From Anaerofilum sp. An201 (GTDB taxonomy: Bacteria; Bacillota; Clostridia; Oscillospirales; Ruminococcaceae): a stretch of 64,000 bases of DNA. A program made the position numbers and the translations under genes. The stretch lies in the NCBI RefSeq assembly GCF_002160015.1, contig NZ_NFJT01000002.1, forward strand, positions 216,924-280,923, read 5' to 3'. A model generated the notes under the pieces. It did no database searches, was not told the origin of the DNA, and was given only the letters and a program-made list of their open reading frames with translations. This document shows, piece by piece, positions 29,518-39,308 of this stretch. The first letter of the stretch is position 1; each line of letters starts with the position of its first letter.

Positions 29518-29556
29518 AAAAAAACGGGCGGCCTTCCCGTTTGGGAAAACCGCCCG
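29518..29556 (-). terminator. Terminator after the small-multidrug-export gene
   Basis: CGGGCGG with CCGCCCG and an inner TTTCCC/GGGAA stem, followed by seven T on the minus strand. Confidence 0.85.
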
Positions 29557-29575
29557 TCCGGCACATATCTTCCGA

Positions 29576-30061
29576 TCAGAACAGCAGGCCAAGCGCGCCA
29601 AAGACGCCGCTGCTGACCAGCGCCATGATCACGCCGGCCAGCATCACGCCGCCCGCGATGGCCAGCACGCTGGGCCAGAATTTCATATCCAGAATGGTGG
29701 CCGCCAGACCGCCCGTCCAGGCCCCGGTGCCGGGCAGCGGAACGCCCACGAACAAGAACAGCGCCCAGTACAGGCCGTTGCCCGCTTTCTGCTGCAGCTT
29801 GTCGCCGCCCTTGACGCCCTTCTCCCAGATCTTCTGGAAAAAGCCGCCCACCTTGGGCAGGCGGGTGCACCACAGCAGCACCTGCTTGGAGAACAGCAGG
29901 ATCACCGGCACCGGCAGCATATTGCCGATCACGGCCACGATATAGGTGGGGATCAGCGGCAGGCCCATGCCCACGCCGATGGGTACCGCGCCGCGCAGCT
30001 CGATCAAAGGCAACATCGAGACGATGAATACCCACAGATATTCCTTTAGTGTTTCCAACAT
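29576..30061 (-). CDS. Small multi-drug export family membrane protein (COG2426 type)
   Basis: 161 residues, very hydrophobic, with about four membrane helices. The ELRGAVPIGVGMGLPLIPTY motif near the N-terminus and VPLPGTGAWTGGLAA near the middle are hallmarks of the Sm_multidrug_ex family. Despite the name, function in the family is poorly known. The start follows GAAAGGAATCTGCCAGT. The upstream 30100-30160 region is unusually rich in repeated ACTATATA motifs (see finding). It has its own terminator and stands alone. Confidence 0.82.
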   Translation of the reverse strand: MLETLKEYLWVFIVSMLPLIELRGAVPIGVGMGLPLIPTYIVAVIGNMLPVPVILLFSKQVLLWCTRLPKVGGFFQKIWEKGVKGGDKLQQKAGNGLYWALFLFVGVPLPGTGAWTGGLAATILDMKFWPSVLAIAGGVMLAGVIMALVSSGVFGALGLLF

Positions 30062-30199
30062 ACTGGCAGATTCCTTTCTCTGTCAAATTGACTGATTTTT
30101 GCGAAATTGTTCTATACTATATAGTCACTATATACTATATGTTATATATTATAGCGCATTTCACACCGATATGCAAGCGAAATCTGGCGATTCCCCTGC

Positions 30200-30228
30200 T
30201 TGACAGACCGGCGGCGGCGTGCTACAAT
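30200..30228 (+). promoter_or_regulatory. Predicted asnS promoter
   Basis: Consensus TTGACA, a 17-base spacer, TACAAT, directly ahead of the T-box leader. Confidence 0.8.
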
Positions 30229-30234
30229 CATCCC

Positions 30235-30519
30235 ATATCCCAAAGGCGATGACGGAGAAAAGTACGGCGGGGCCCGGCGCCCCAGCGAGCGGGGGACGGT
30301 GAAAGCCCCGCGGCATCGGCCGCCCGAAGAACACTCCCCAGCCGCAATCTGAACCCCGCTTCTGTGGGCAGTAGGTGCGCCGGGCGCGGCCCGTTACAGC
30401 AGCGGCGCTTGTTTTTCGAGCGTGACAAGGCGGCCTCCGCTTTGGGGGCAAGATAGGTGGCACCGCGGATCCCGACAGCGATTCGTCCTATAATACGGAC
30501 GAAATGCTGTCGTTTTTTA
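30235..30519 (+). ncRNA. T-box leader of asnS
   Basis: It starts with the stem I signature GATGACGGAGAAAAGTA. A candidate Asn specifier AAC lies at 30352-30354, followed by GGGCAGTAGG. The T-box bulge AGGTGGCACCGCGG is at 30455-30468. It ends in a terminator stem CGACAGC...GGACGAAATGCTGTCG with six T. It should respond to uncharged tRNA-Asn. No protein is encoded here. Confidence 0.92.
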
Positions 30520-30543
30520 TTTTGAAAAGGAGTGTTCCCCATC

Positions 30544-31929
30544 ATGCAGAGAATCGAGATCTCCACCCTGTTCTCCCAGACGCCCGCCGACGGCGCCGTC
30601 GTCACCGTGTGCGGCTGGGCCAAGACCGTGCGCGATTCCAAGAGCATCGGTTTCATCGAGCTGAGCGACGGCAGCAGCTTCAAGAGCCTGCAGGTTGTGT
30701 TCGAGGCCGAGAAGCTGGAAAACTACCGCGAGATCGCCAAGTCCGGCGTGGGCACCAGCTTTGAGGTGACCGGCCGCCTGATCCACACCCCCGGCGCCAA
30801 GCAGCCCTTTGAGGTGAACGCCGACTCCATCGTGGTGCTGGGCAGCTGCCCCGCCGAGTATCCGCTGCAAAAAAAGCGCCACACCGTAGAATTCCTGCGC
30901 ACCATGCCCCATCTGCGCCCCCGCACCAACACCTTCTCGGCGGCCTTCCGGGTGCGCAGCGTGGCGGCCTATGCCATCCACAGGTTCTTCCAGGAGCAGG
31001 GCTTCGTCTACGCCCACACTCCCCTCATCACCGGCAGCGATTGCGAGGGCGCCGGCGAGATGTTCCGGGTGACCACCCTCGACCCCGCCAATCCCCCCCG
31101 CACCGAGGACGGCGCGGTGGATTACAGCCAGGACTTCTTCGGCCGTTCCACCAACCTGACCGTCTCCGGCCAGCTGGAGGCCGAGGCGATGGCGCTGGCC
31201 TTCGGCAAGGTGTACACCTTCGGCCCCACCTTCCGCGCCGAGAAATCCTACACCCCGCGCCACGCCGCCGAGTTCTGGATGATCGAGCCGGAGATGGCCT
31301 TTGCCGACCTGTCCGACGATATGGACAACGCCGAGGCGATGATCAAGTCGGTGATCGGGTATGTGCTGGAGAAGTGCCCCGACGAGCTGGCCTTCTTCAA
31401 CAAGTTCTTCGACAAGGGCCTGCTTGAGCGCCTCACCGCGCTGGTGAACAGCGAGTTTGCCCGCGTCTCCTACACCGAGGCGGTGGAGATCCTGAAACAG
31501 AACAACGACCACTTCCAGTACAAGGTGGAATGGGGCACCGACCTGCAGACCGAGCACGAGCGCTACCTGACCGAGCAGGTGTTCAAAAAGCCGGTGTTCG
31601 TCACCGATTACCCCAAGGAGATCAAGAGTTTCTATATGCGCCTGAACGACGATGGCAAGACCGTGGCCGCGGCCGACATGCTGGTGCCCGGCATCGGCGA
31701 GCTGATCGGCGGCAGCCAGCGCGAGGAGCGCCTGGAGCTGCTGGAGGCCCGGATGGATGAGCTGGGCCTGGCCCGGGAAGACTACGACTGGTATCTGGAC
31801 CTGCGCCGCTTCGGCAGTGTGAAGCACGCCGGCTACGGCCTGGGCTTCGAGCGCCTGGTGATGTACCTCACCGGCATCCCCAACATCCGCGACGTGCTGC
31901 CCTTCCCCCGCACGGCCAGCGGTTTCTAA
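30544..31929 (+). CDS. asnS: Asparaginyl-tRNA synthetase
   Basis: 461-residue class IIb synthetase: an N-terminal OB-fold anticodon domain ([24 protein letters not shown]) followed by the catalytic core with [17 protein letters not shown] (motif 2) and [15 protein letters not shown] (motif 3). The absence of the insertion found in AspRS and the [10 protein letters not shown] sequence favour AsnRS. ATG at 30544 has AAGGAG 11 bases upstream; a GTG 12 bases earlier overlaps that site and is unlikely. Controlled by the T-box. Confidence 0.96.
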   Translation: MQRIEISTLFSQTPADGAVVTVCGWAKTVRDSKSIGFIELSDGSSFKSLQVVFEAEKLENYREIAKSGVGTSFEVTGRLIHTPGAKQPFEVNADSIVVLGSCPAEYPLQKKRHTVEFLRTMPHLRPRTNTFSAAFRVRSVAAYAIHRFFQEQGFVYAHTPLITGSDCEGAGEMFRVTTLDPANPPRTEDGAVDYSQDFFGRSTNLTVSGQLEAEAMALAFGKVYTFGPTFRAEKSYTPRHAAEFWMIEPEMAFADLSDDMDNAEAMIKSVIGYVLEKCPDELAFFNKFFDKGLLERLTALVNSEFARVSYTEAVEILKQNNDHFQYKVEWGTDLQTEHERYLTEQVFKKPVFVTDYPKEIKSFYMRLNDDGKTVAAADMLVPGIGELIGGSQREERLELLEARMDELGLAREDYDWYLDLRRFGSVKHAGYGLGFERLVMYLTGIPNIRDVLPFPRTASGF

Positions 31930-31959
31930 CCCCCAAAAAACAACAAGGAGGCGGGAGCC

Positions 31960-33027
31960 ATGCCGCACACACAGGACGAGATCTCCCGGCGGCTGGCCCC
32001 GCCTTTGCTTTGCTGGTACCGCGAAAACCGGCGTCTGCTGCCCTTCCGGGTGGACCCCACCCCCTACGGCGTGTGGGTGAGCGAGATCATGCTGCAGCAG
32101 ACGCGGGTGGCCGCCGCGCTGGAGCACTACCGCCGCTTCATGGCCGAGCTGCCCACCATCGCCGCGCTGGCCGAATGCGACGAACAGCGTCTTTTGAAGC
32201 TGTGGGAGGGGCTGGGCTATTACAGCCGCGCCCGCAACCTGCAGAAGGCCGCGCGGGTGGTGATGGAGCAGCACGGCGGGCAGCTGCCGGCCGACTACCA
32301 GGCACTGCGCGCACTGCCCGGCATCGGGGACTACACGGCGGGCGCCATCGGGTCGATCTGCTTCGGGCTGACGGTGCCGGCGGTGGACGGCAATGTGCTG
32401 CGGGTGTTTTCGCGGCTGTACGACGACAGCTCCGACATCACCCGCCCCGCCGCCAGGCGCACCTGCGCCGACCGGGTGCTGGCCTGCATGCCGCCCGATG
32501 CGCCGGGCGATTTCAACCAGGCCCTGATGGAGCTGGGGGCGCTGGTGTGCCTGCCGGGTGCGGCGGTGCGCTGCGCAGAATGCCCGGCGGCCGCGTTCTG
32601 CCGGGCAAAGGCGTCCGGACGGGCGGCCCTGCTGCCGGTGAAGGCCGCGCCCAAAGCGCGCCGGGTGCAGCCGGTGACGGTGCTGCTGGTGAAGAACGGC
32701 GCGGGCGAATACCTTCTGCAGCAGCGCGGCGAAACGGGGCTGCTGGCCGGACTGTGGCAGCCGTTCCTCTGCGAGCGCGCGCTGGACGCGGACGGCGCGG
32801 CCCGGCTCCTGCGCAAAGCGGGGCTGCGGGCGCGGTATACCGGGCCTGGTCCCCTTGCAAAGCATCTCTTCAGCCACATCGAATGGCAGATGCACGGCCT
32901 GTGCTTTGAAGCCGAGGGCGAAGCGCCGGCGGGATGCGTGTGGGCAGGCCGCGCGGCGCTGGACGAAACCTATCCACTGCCCGGGGCGTTCTGTGCATAT
33001 CGCACCTATATGGCGGCACAATCGTAA
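31960..33027 (+). CDS. mutY: A/G-specific adenine DNA glycosylase
   Basis: 355 residues. The N-terminal domain has the MutY signature MLQQTRVAAALEHYRRF, the helix-hairpin-helix ALPGIGDYTAGAIG, the catalytic Asp in VDGNVLRVFSR, and a [4Fe-4S] cluster motif with four Cys at CLPGAAVRCAECPAAAFC (spacing 6-2-5). The C-terminal part is a NUDIX-like domain that reads 8-oxoG (LLQQRGETGLLAGLWQPF). It removes A opposite 8-oxoG. The usual PWR near the N-terminus is PFR here. It starts 30 bases after asnS behind AAGGAGG, so it may be co-transcribed. Confidence 0.95.
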   Translation: MPHTQDEISRRLAPPLLCWYRENRRLLPFRVDPTPYGVWVSEIMLQQTRVAAALEHYRRFMAELPTIAALAECDEQRLLKLWEGLGYYSRARNLQKAARVVMEQHGGQLPADYQALRALPGIGDYTAGAIGSICFGLTVPAVDGNVLRVFSRLYDDSSDITRPAARRTCADRVLACMPPDAPGDFNQALMELGALVCLPGAAVRCAECPAAAFCRAKASGRAALLPVKAAPKARRVQPVTVLLVKNGAGEYLLQQRGETGLLAGLWQPFLCERALDADGAARLLRKAGLRARYTGPGPLAKHLFSHIEWQMHGLCFEAEGEAPAGCVWAGRAALDETYPLPGAFCAYRTYMAAQS

Positions 33028-33055
33028 ACTTTTTTAGAAGAAAGTGCCCCGGATG

Positions 33056-33084
33056 TTGTAATCTGCGGCCGCAGCGGCTATAAT
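33056..33084 (+). promoter_or_regulatory. Predicted promoter of the small membrane protein gene
   Basis: TTGTAA, a 17-base spacer, TATAAT. Confidence 0.65.
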
Positions 33085-33132
33085 AAAGCTAATACAACCC
33101 GGCGCTCTGCCGTCAAAGGGAGGCTTTGCCTG

Positions 33133-33504
33133 ATGAAATTTCCCAGCCGCATTTTCCGGGCCGGCCGCACATTGGCCATGGCCGGTGCTCTGGCCGGTGT
33201 GCTGGACGCCGCACAGGCCGCCGTAGAAACCACAAAACAGGCCAGCGAGCGTCTGGCCCGCAAAAAGGAGGAGACCATCACCATGAAGAAGTCCACATTT
33301 GCCGCTATCCTGGTTTTCCTGGCCGCTGTTGCCGGCGCTCTGGCCGCCGCATATATGTATATCCAGCGCCGCGAAAAGGAACTGGACGAGTACGAGCAGC
33401 TGCTGTTCAGCGAGGAATTCAACCAGGAAGTGCCCGAGGATGAGGAAGAGGTTCCCGCCCCCGCGGCCGAGGAGGAGCAGCCCGCCGAAAAGCCCGCCGA
33501 ATAA
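33133..33504 (+). CDS. Small membrane protein with acidic tail, possible internal second start
   Basis: 123 residues, not recognised as any named family. It has an amphipathic Ala-rich stretch (LAMAGALAGVLDAAQAA), then a clear membrane helix (STFAAILVFLAAVAGALAAAY), a charged stretch, and an acidic Glu/Pro/Ala tail. GGGAGG lies about ten bases before the ATG at 33133. A second, stronger site (AAGGAGGAG) precedes an in-frame ATG at 33283, which would give a 73-residue form beginning MKKSTFAAIL just ahead of the membrane helix. Either or both forms may be made. Own promoter; flanking genes give no functional hint. Confidence 0.65.
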   Translation: MKFPSRIFRAGRTLAMAGALAGVLDAAQAAVETTKQASERLARKKEETITMKKSTFAAILVFLAAVAGALAAAYMYIQRREKELDEYEQLLFSEEFNQEVPEDEEEVPAPAAEEEQPAEKPAE

Positions 33505-33642
33505 CCTTCTCCGCTTCGCGCCCAACGCTGTGGCTTTGCTTTTGTGCAAAGTCACAGTGTTTTTTTGTGCGCGGGCATGGTATGATGAAATCATCGAAGG
33601 GGCGGCGTTCCGCCCGATCTCTGTTTTGTTTGGAGGAATACC

Positions 33643-34923
33643 ATGAAACTGGACACAAAGCGCACATTGCTGGTGGGCCTTGCCTTCTTTTCCATCTGCG
33701 CCTTCTGGCAGGTGTACGACGGCATCATCCCCCTGATCCTGAAAAACACCTTCCATGTGGGCGACGCCCTCAGCGGCGTGGTGATGGCGCTGGACAACGT
33801 GCTGGCGCTGTTCATGCTGCCGCTGTTCGGCGCGCTGTCCGACCGCACCCACACCCGCATCGGGCGGCGCATGCCCTATATCCTGGGCGGCACGGCGGGC
33901 GCCTGCGTGTGCATGGTGCTGATCCCGCTGGCCGACCGGATGGCCAGCCTGCCGCTGTTCCTGGTGGGGCTGGGCCTTGTGCTGGTCAGCATGGCCACCT
34001 ACCGCAGCCCGGCGGTGGCGCTGATGCCCGACGTGACCCCCAAGCCCCTGCGCAGCAAGGGCAACGCCATCATCAACCTGATGGGCGCGGTGGGCGGCAT
34101 CGTGATGCTGATCGCCATCAAGCTGCTGGTGCCCAAGGGCGACCGGCCCAACTATTTCCCCCTGTTCCTGCTCACCGCGGCGGTCATGGCGGTGTGTGTG
34201 CTGGTGCTGCGCTGGAAGATCGACGAGCCTGCCTGTGTGAAAAAGATGCAGGCCGAGAGCGCCGGCCTGCCGGAGGAGAAGGAGGAAGCCTCCGCCCCCG
34301 GCCAAAAGCTGGAACGCCCGGTGTTCATCAGCCTGTGCCTGATCCTGGCCAGCGTGTTCTTCTGGTTCATGGGCTACAACGCGGTGACCACCGCCTTCTC
34401 CAAATACGCCAACGCCACCTGGGGCATGGAGGGCGGCGACTACGCGATGGTGCTGATGGTGGCGCAGGCGGCCGCCATCCTCACCTACATCCCGGTGGGC
34501 GCGATCGCCAGCCGCATCGGGCGCAAGCGCACCATCCTGGCGGGCGTGGCCATGCTGGCCGTCGCCTTTGGCGCCGCCATCTTCGTGCGCACCTTCTCGG
34601 GCATCGTGTTCTTCTTCTTTGTGCTGGCGGGCGTGGCCTGGGCCTTCATCAACGTGAACAGCTACCCGATGGTGGTGGAGCTGAGCCGCGGCGCCGACGT
34701 GGGCAAATACACCGGCTACTACTACACCTTCAGCATGACCGCCCAGATCATCACCCCCATTTTCAGCGGCGCGCTGATGCAGTTTTTCGGCTACCACACC
34801 CTCTTCCCCTACGCCACCGTCTGCGTGGCGATCAGCTTCGTGACCATGCTGCTGGTGCGCCACGGCGACAGCCGCCCGATACCCGCCAAGAGCAGGCTGG
34901 AAGCCTTCGACGTGGACGACTGA
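33643..34923 (+). CDS. MFS transporter, glycoside-cation symporter-like (SLC45/sucrose type)
   Basis: 426 residues, 12 hydrophobic helices split by a central charged loop (about 195-225). ALSDRTHTRIGRRMPYILGG after helix 2 is typical of the GPH/SLC45 sugar transporter branch, with its mirror SRIGRKRTILAG in the second half. The start follows TTTGGAGGAATACC. It is convergent with the GH36-GH2 pair across a terminator, so uptake of galactosides is plausible but only inferred from position. Confidence 0.85.
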   Translation: MKLDTKRTLLVGLAFFSICAFWQVYDGIIPLILKNTFHVGDALSGVVMALDNVLALFMLPLFGALSDRTHTRIGRRMPYILGGTAGACVCMVLIPLADRMASLPLFLVGLGLVLVSMATYRSPAVALMPDVTPKPLRSKGNAIINLMGAVGGIVMLIAIKLLVPKGDRPNYFPLFLLTAAVMAVCVLVLRWKIDEPACVKKMQAESAGLPEEKEEASAPGQKLERPVFISLCLILASVFFWFMGYNAVTTAFSKYANATWGMEGGDYAMVLMVAQAAAILTYIPVGAIASRIGRKRTILAGVAMLAVAFGAAIFVRTFSGIVFFFFVLAGVAWAFINVNSYPMVVELSRGADVGKYTGYYYTFSMTAQIITPIFSGALMQFFGYHTLFPYATVCVAISFVTMLLVRHGDSRPIPAKSRLEAFDVDD

Positions 34924-34946
34924 CCCCCCTTTTTCCCGCAACACAG

Positions 34947-34992
34947 AGCGCCCGCGCTGTCCGAAAACCGGCAGCGCGGGCGCTTTTTGCTT
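34947..34992 (+). terminator. Terminator after the MFS gene
   Basis: A 13-bp stem AGCGCCCGCGCTG with CAGCGCGGGCGCT followed by TTTTGCTTTTT. Confidence 0.88.
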
Positions 34993-35005
34993 TTTGCAGA
35001 TGATT

Positions 35006-37345
35006 TCAGGATTCCTCGTGCAGGGTGGCCAGATAGATGCGGGAATCGTTGTCGCCGAACAGGCGGGTGTGCTCGTTGTAGGCGGTGCCGGCAAACTGCG
35101 GCGGCAGCGGCAGGCCCAGGCCACACAGAAGGTCTCCGCCCGCGATGCGCCGCTCGTCGCTGAGGGTGAGGGAATACTGCCCCGCGATCACCGCCTGCAC
35201 CACGCCGCCCTGCCGCAGCTTGAAGGGCAGCACACGGTTCACCAGCTCGCCCAAAGCCGCCACGTTCACATACTGGGTGCGGCCCACCACGTCATACACC
35301 GCCTGCGGCCGCAGCCCCGCAAAGGGGATGCGCTCGTCGGGGCGGCCGGGCGTCACACGCGGCTGGTAGAGCATCGCCGCCGCTTCGTCCCCCTCGGGCG
35401 AGACCGACACCCACACCGTCTTGGTGTCGTCGTACTCGGCCTCCAGGCGGTAGAAGTCGCCGAACTGGAACAGCTCCCGGTGCTGCTTATACCACGCGAT
35501 CTGCGCCTTGATGGCCTGTTTTTCCACCCGGCTGAGGCGCGAGACGTCCAGCTCGTATCCCAGGCACCCGAACGCCGCCACGTTGAACCGCGTTTCCAGC
35601 GGGGTGGCGCGCAGCGAGGCGAAGTGCGGGCTGGCCGCCACATGCGCTCCGATCGTGCTGGGCGGATAGCCGTAGCTGGTGCCCTCCTGGATGGACAGGC
35701 GCTGGGCCGGGTCGGTGTTGTCGCTGGCCCAGGTCTGGGGCATATAGCACAGCATGCCCAGATCGAACCGGTTGCCGCCCGAGGCACAGCTCTCGAACAG
35801 GATCTGCGGGAATTCCCCGGTCACCCGCTCCAGCACCCGGTACAGGCCCAGCATATAGCGGTGGTAGAACTCGCCCTGCCGCGCCGGCGGAAGCCCGCCG
35901 GCATAGGGGTCGCTGATGTTGCGGTTCATGTCCCACTTCACATACCGGATGGGCGCAGAGGCAAACAGGTCGGTGAGGGTTTTGATCAGATAGTCCTGCA
36001 CCTCGGTGCGGGTGAGGTCCAGCGTCAGCTGGTTGCGGCTCTCGCAGGGGGCGCGTCCCGGGCAGGACACCGCCCACTCGGGGTGTGCGCGGTAGAGGTC
36101 CGAGTCGGGGCTGACCATCTCCGGCTCCACCCACAGGCCGAAATCCAGCCCCAGCTGCCGCAGCTTGGCCGCGAAACCGGCCAGCCCTCCCGGCAGCTTC
36201 TGGGTGTTCACCACCCAGTCGCCCAGGCTGGTGTGGTCGCTGTTGCGGCGGCCGAACCACCCGTCGTCCAGCACGAACAGCTCCACTCCCAGCGCCGCCG
36301 CCGTCTTGGCCATCTTGAGCAGCGAAGCCTCGGTGAAGTTGAACTCGGTGGCCTCCCAGTTGTTGATGAGGATGGGGCGGGGCTTGTTCTTCCACTCGCC
36401 CCGCACGATGCAGTTGTTGACAAAGCGGTGGAAATTCTGCGACAGGCCGTTGAGGCCCTTGTCGGAAAAGGTGAGCACCGCCTCGGGGGTGTGGAAGCTC
36501 TCGCCCGGCTGCAAAAGCCACGAAAAGCCGCTGGGGTTGATGCCGGTCAGCAGGCGGATCTTGCCGGTGTAGGTCACCTCGCAGTACTCGGCGTGGCTGC
36601 CGCTGTACACCAGGTTGCAGCCGTAGCAGCGGCCGGTCTGCTGGGTGGCGTATTTGTGCTGCAGGATGACCAGCGGGTTGTGCCGCGCGCTGGAGGCGCC
36701 GGTCTTGGAGTCGTTCAGGATGGTGCCCGCCGACAGCGGATGCCGGTGCAGCTGGCGCTCGTTGGCCCACATGCCGTCGAAGGTGAGCAGCGAGTAGGCC
36801 CCGCCCGGAAGGTCCAGCTGGGCGCTCATCAGGCGGCGCAGCACGGCCGGGCGGTCGCTGTCGTTATACACGGCGGCACAGCGCGCGATGACGTCGTACT
36901 CCTCGTAGACGTGATACCACAGCACCAGGCGCAGGCCCAGCGCTTTGTCGGCCAGCTGCAGCTCGGTGGTGCGGCAGTCGCCGCAGCTGCACGGGAGCCC
37001 CGGCAGCGGCTGCCGCCCCTCGTACTGCTTCCAGCCGGTGAGTACGAAGTCGGTGGTGCGCTGGCCGTCGGCCGCTTCCAGCTCGATCATCGGCTCGCGG
37101 AAATCGCCCTTTCCCAGCCCGCTCGTTTCCAGGCACACGTCGTCCAGCCCGAAGCTGGGATAGTTCTTGTCGTAGGTGACCATCGTGCCGTACCCCGCCG
37201 CCGGCGCGGGGAGCAGCTCGTCCCAGTGGGGCTGGTCGGCCAGGCGGGGGCCGTAGTAGAGATTGGCCGGCTGCCCGGTGGGCAGCAGCGCGATCAGGTA
37301 ACTGGTATTGTGTGTGTGCAGATGCAGCACGGTGGTGTGGTTCAT
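35006..37345 (-). CDS. GH36 alpha-galactosidase
   Basis: 779 residues, cytoplasmic (no signal peptide), the long GH36 form. The catalytic nucleophile is the Asp of KWDMNRN (about residue 472) and the acid/base the Asp of SDNTDP (about residue 543). Other family blocks are LGVELFVLDDGWFG, WVEPEMVSPDS, and the CASGGNRFD loop. It hydrolyses alpha-1,6-galactosides such as melibiose and raffinose. The start MNHTTVLHL overlaps the stop of the upstream GH2 gene as ATGA, so the two are coupled. The extra upstream frame belongs to the GH2 gene in another phase. Confidence 0.93.
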   Translation of the reverse strand: MNHTTVLHLHTHNTSYLIALLPTGQPANLYYGPRLADQPHWDELLPAPAAGYGTMVTYDKNYPSFGLDDVCLETSGLGKGDFREPMIELEAADGQRTTDFVLTGWKQYEGRQPLPGLPCSCGDCRTTELQLADKALGLRLVLWYHVYEEYDVIARCAAVYNDSDRPAVLRRLMSAQLDLPGGAYSLLTFDGMWANERQLHRHPLSAGTILNDSKTGASSARHNPLVILQHKYATQQTGRCYGCNLVYSGSHAEYCEVTYTGKIRLLTGINPSGFSWLLQPGESFHTPEAVLTFSDKGLNGLSQNFHRFVNNCIVRGEWKNKPRPILINNWEATEFNFTEASLLKMAKTAAALGVELFVLDDGWFGRRNSDHTSLGDWVVNTQKLPGGLAGFAAKLRQLGLDFGLWVEPEMVSPDSDLYRAHPEWAVSCPGRAPCESRNQLTLDLTRTEVQDYLIKTLTDLFASAPIRYVKWDMNRNISDPYAGGLPPARQGEFYHRYMLGLYRVLERVTGEFPQILFESCASGGNRFDLGMLCYMPQTWASDNTDPAQRLSIQEGTSYGYPPSTIGAHVAASPHFASLRATPLETRFNVAAFGCLGYELDVSRLSRVEKQAIKAQIAWYKQHRELFQFGDFYRLEAEYDDTKTVWVSVSPEGDEAAAMLYQPRVTPGRPDERIPFAGLRPQAVYDVVGRTQYVNVAALGELVNRVLPFKLRQGGVVQAVIAGQYSLTLSDERRIAGGDLLCGLGLPLPPQFAGTAYNEHTRLFGDNDSRIYLATLHEES

Positions 37346-39060
37346 CGCGGTTCCTCCTTCCTGCGCAGGCTGGCCGCCAGGGCGGCGTTGATGCTGCGCA
37401 GCGACGCCGAATCGATCTTGCACACCGCGCGGTCGGCGGTGAACAGGCCGTTCATCTCCCCTTCCACGTCGGTGAGCTGGGTGTAGATGCAGCCGCACAG
37501 CCCCTTTTTCACAGCGGGCAGGATCTGGCCGCGGTAGAGCGTTTTGAAGGCCTTGGTCAGCTGGGCGGAGCTTGTGTATTTGCGGTAGCCGAACAGCTTT
37601 TTGCCGGTGGTGTGCTCCTCCACCGGCAGCGCGTATCCGCCGAACTCGCTGAGCACCACCGCGCGGCCGCGGCGGTCGGGCGAGAATTTATAGGGGTGGA
37701 AATAGACGTGCGGGCTGGCGATGTTCCCCGCGCCCTGGTCGTGCCATCCGCTGGCGTGGTCCACCAGGCGGGTGGGATCCTCCTGCCGCAGGCGGGCGGC
37801 GATGCGGGCGGCGTCGAACTGCCCCCATCCCTCGTTGAAGGGCGCCCACACCACGATGCAGGCAAAGTGGCGCAGCGCGTCCACCATCTCGTCCAGCTCG
37901 CTCTCAAACAGGCGCCTGCCTTCCCCGTCCGCCCGGCCGAACCGCTCGTATTTGTCGTCTTTCAGCATCACGCCGGCAAAGGGCAGCGCCTGGACCACCG
38001 CCGGTTTGTAGGGGCCGCCGCCGTTGGGCATATCCTGCCACACCAGCATGCCCAGGCGGTCGCAGTGCCAGTACCAGCGCGCCGGTTCCACCTTCACGTG
38101 CTTGCGCAGCAGGTTGAAGCCCAGCTGCTTCACCCGCCGGATCTCCTGTTCCATCCCCTCGTCCGGGGCGGTGTAGAGGCCGTCCGGCCAGTAGCCCTGG
38201 TCCAGCAGGCCGGACAAAAACACCGGCCGGCCGTTCAGGCAGATGCGCGGGATGCCGCCGCACTCCTTCACCTCAATTTTGCGGAAGGCGGCGTAGCTCT
38301 GCACACAGTCGCCGCCCATCTCGGCGCGCACCGTGTACAGATACGGTTTTTCGCAGCTCCAGGGCACGAAGCGCTCCAGCTGCACCCGCGCGGTGCGGCG
38401 CGGCTCCAGCGCCGCCGTGCCCACCGTGCGTCCGGCGGCGTCCAGCACCGTCACCCGGCCGGGCGCCCCTTCCGCCAGCGGCTGGGCGGTGATCTCCAGC
38501 GCGGCCTCGTCGTACAGCGGCTGCACCCGCAGCGACGCGATGCCCTCGGGCGGCACCGGCTCCAGCCACACCGTCTGCCAGATCCCGCTCTGGGCGGTGT
38601 ACCAGATGCCGCCGGGCGTGCTGCTCTGTTTGCCGCGCGCAAGGCTGGAGCCCTCGGTGGCGTCCCGCACCGCCACGATCAGCTGGTTTTCGTCGGGGCA
38701 GAGGAAGTCGGTGATGTCCATCCAGAACGGCGTGTATCCGCCCTGATGGCCGCCCGCCTGCCCGCCGTTCACCCACACGGTGCACTCCTGGTCCACCGCG
38801 CCGAACTGCACGAGCACGCGGTTTCCCTGCCAGCCTTCGGGCAGGACGAAGGTGCGGCGGTACCACAGGGTCTCGTCGGGCTGCGGGCCCCGCGGCATGC
38901 CGGAGGCGGGCGTTTCGGGCGAATAGGGGACCTGGATGGTATACGGCCATTCCTCCGGCATCTGGTCGGACGGGGTGATGGCGGCCTGCCAGCTGCCGTT
39001 CAGGCACAGCCAGTCTGTGCGCCGCAGCTGCGGACGGGGATAGGCGGCGGGTGTATTCAT
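37342..39060 (-). CDS. GH2 family glycosidase (beta-galactosidase/glucuronidase-like)
   Basis: 572 residues, no signal peptide. It has an N-terminal jelly-roll domain (VQFGAVDQECTVWVNG), an Ig-like middle domain, and a barrel with the acid/base Glu in APFNEGWGQF (about residue 411) and the nucleophile Glu in LSEFGGYAL (about residue 472). It is shorter than LacZ and could be a beta-galactosidase, glucuronidase or mannosidase; the substrate is not decided by sequence alone. The start at 39060 follows AAAGGAGGCGCAACGCC. Coupled to the GH36 gene. Confidence 0.9.
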   Translation of the reverse strand: MNTPAAYPRPQLRRTDWLCLNGSWQAAITPSDQMPEEWPYTIQVPYSPETPASGMPRGPQPDETLWYRRTFVLPEGWQGNRVLVQFGAVDQECTVWVNGGQAGGHQGGYTPFWMDITDFLCPDENQLIVAVRDATEGSSLARGKQSSTPGGIWYTAQSGIWQTVWLEPVPPEGIASLRVQPLYDEAALEITAQPLAEGAPGRVTVLDAAGRTVGTAALEPRRTARVQLERFVPWSCEKPYLYTVRAEMGGDCVQSYAAFRKIEVKECGGIPRICLNGRPVFLSGLLDQGYWPDGLYTAPDEGMEQEIRRVKQLGFNLLRKHVKVEPARWYWHCDRLGMLVWQDMPNGGGPYKPAVVQALPFAGVMLKDDKYERFGRADGEGRRLFESELDEMVDALRHFACIVVWAPFNEGWGQFDAARIAARLRQEDPTRLVDHASGWHDQGAGNIASPHVYFHPYKFSPDRRGRAVVLSEFGGYALPVEEHTTGKKLFGYRKYTSSAQLTKAFKTLYRGQILPAVKKGLCGCIYTQLTDVEGEMNGLFTADRAVCKIDSASLRSINAALAASLRRKEEPR

Positions 39061-39308
39061 GGCGTTGCGCCTCCTTTTTATACAAATGCTGTTATCTGTA
39101 TTGTAGCACACCGGGCGGCACAGTACCACGGCGAATTCTGTTTTTTTACAAAAGCTTCCCCCTTGCCATGCTGCACAAAAACTGCGTGCCGGACCGATTT
39201 TGAAGACAAAGGGGCTTTTCTGGCGCGCCCGGATGTGATAAGATGTTGTATAGACCGCGGCCGCCCGTCCGGCCGCCGATGCCCAAAAGAAAAGAGGACC
39301 TGAGAACT

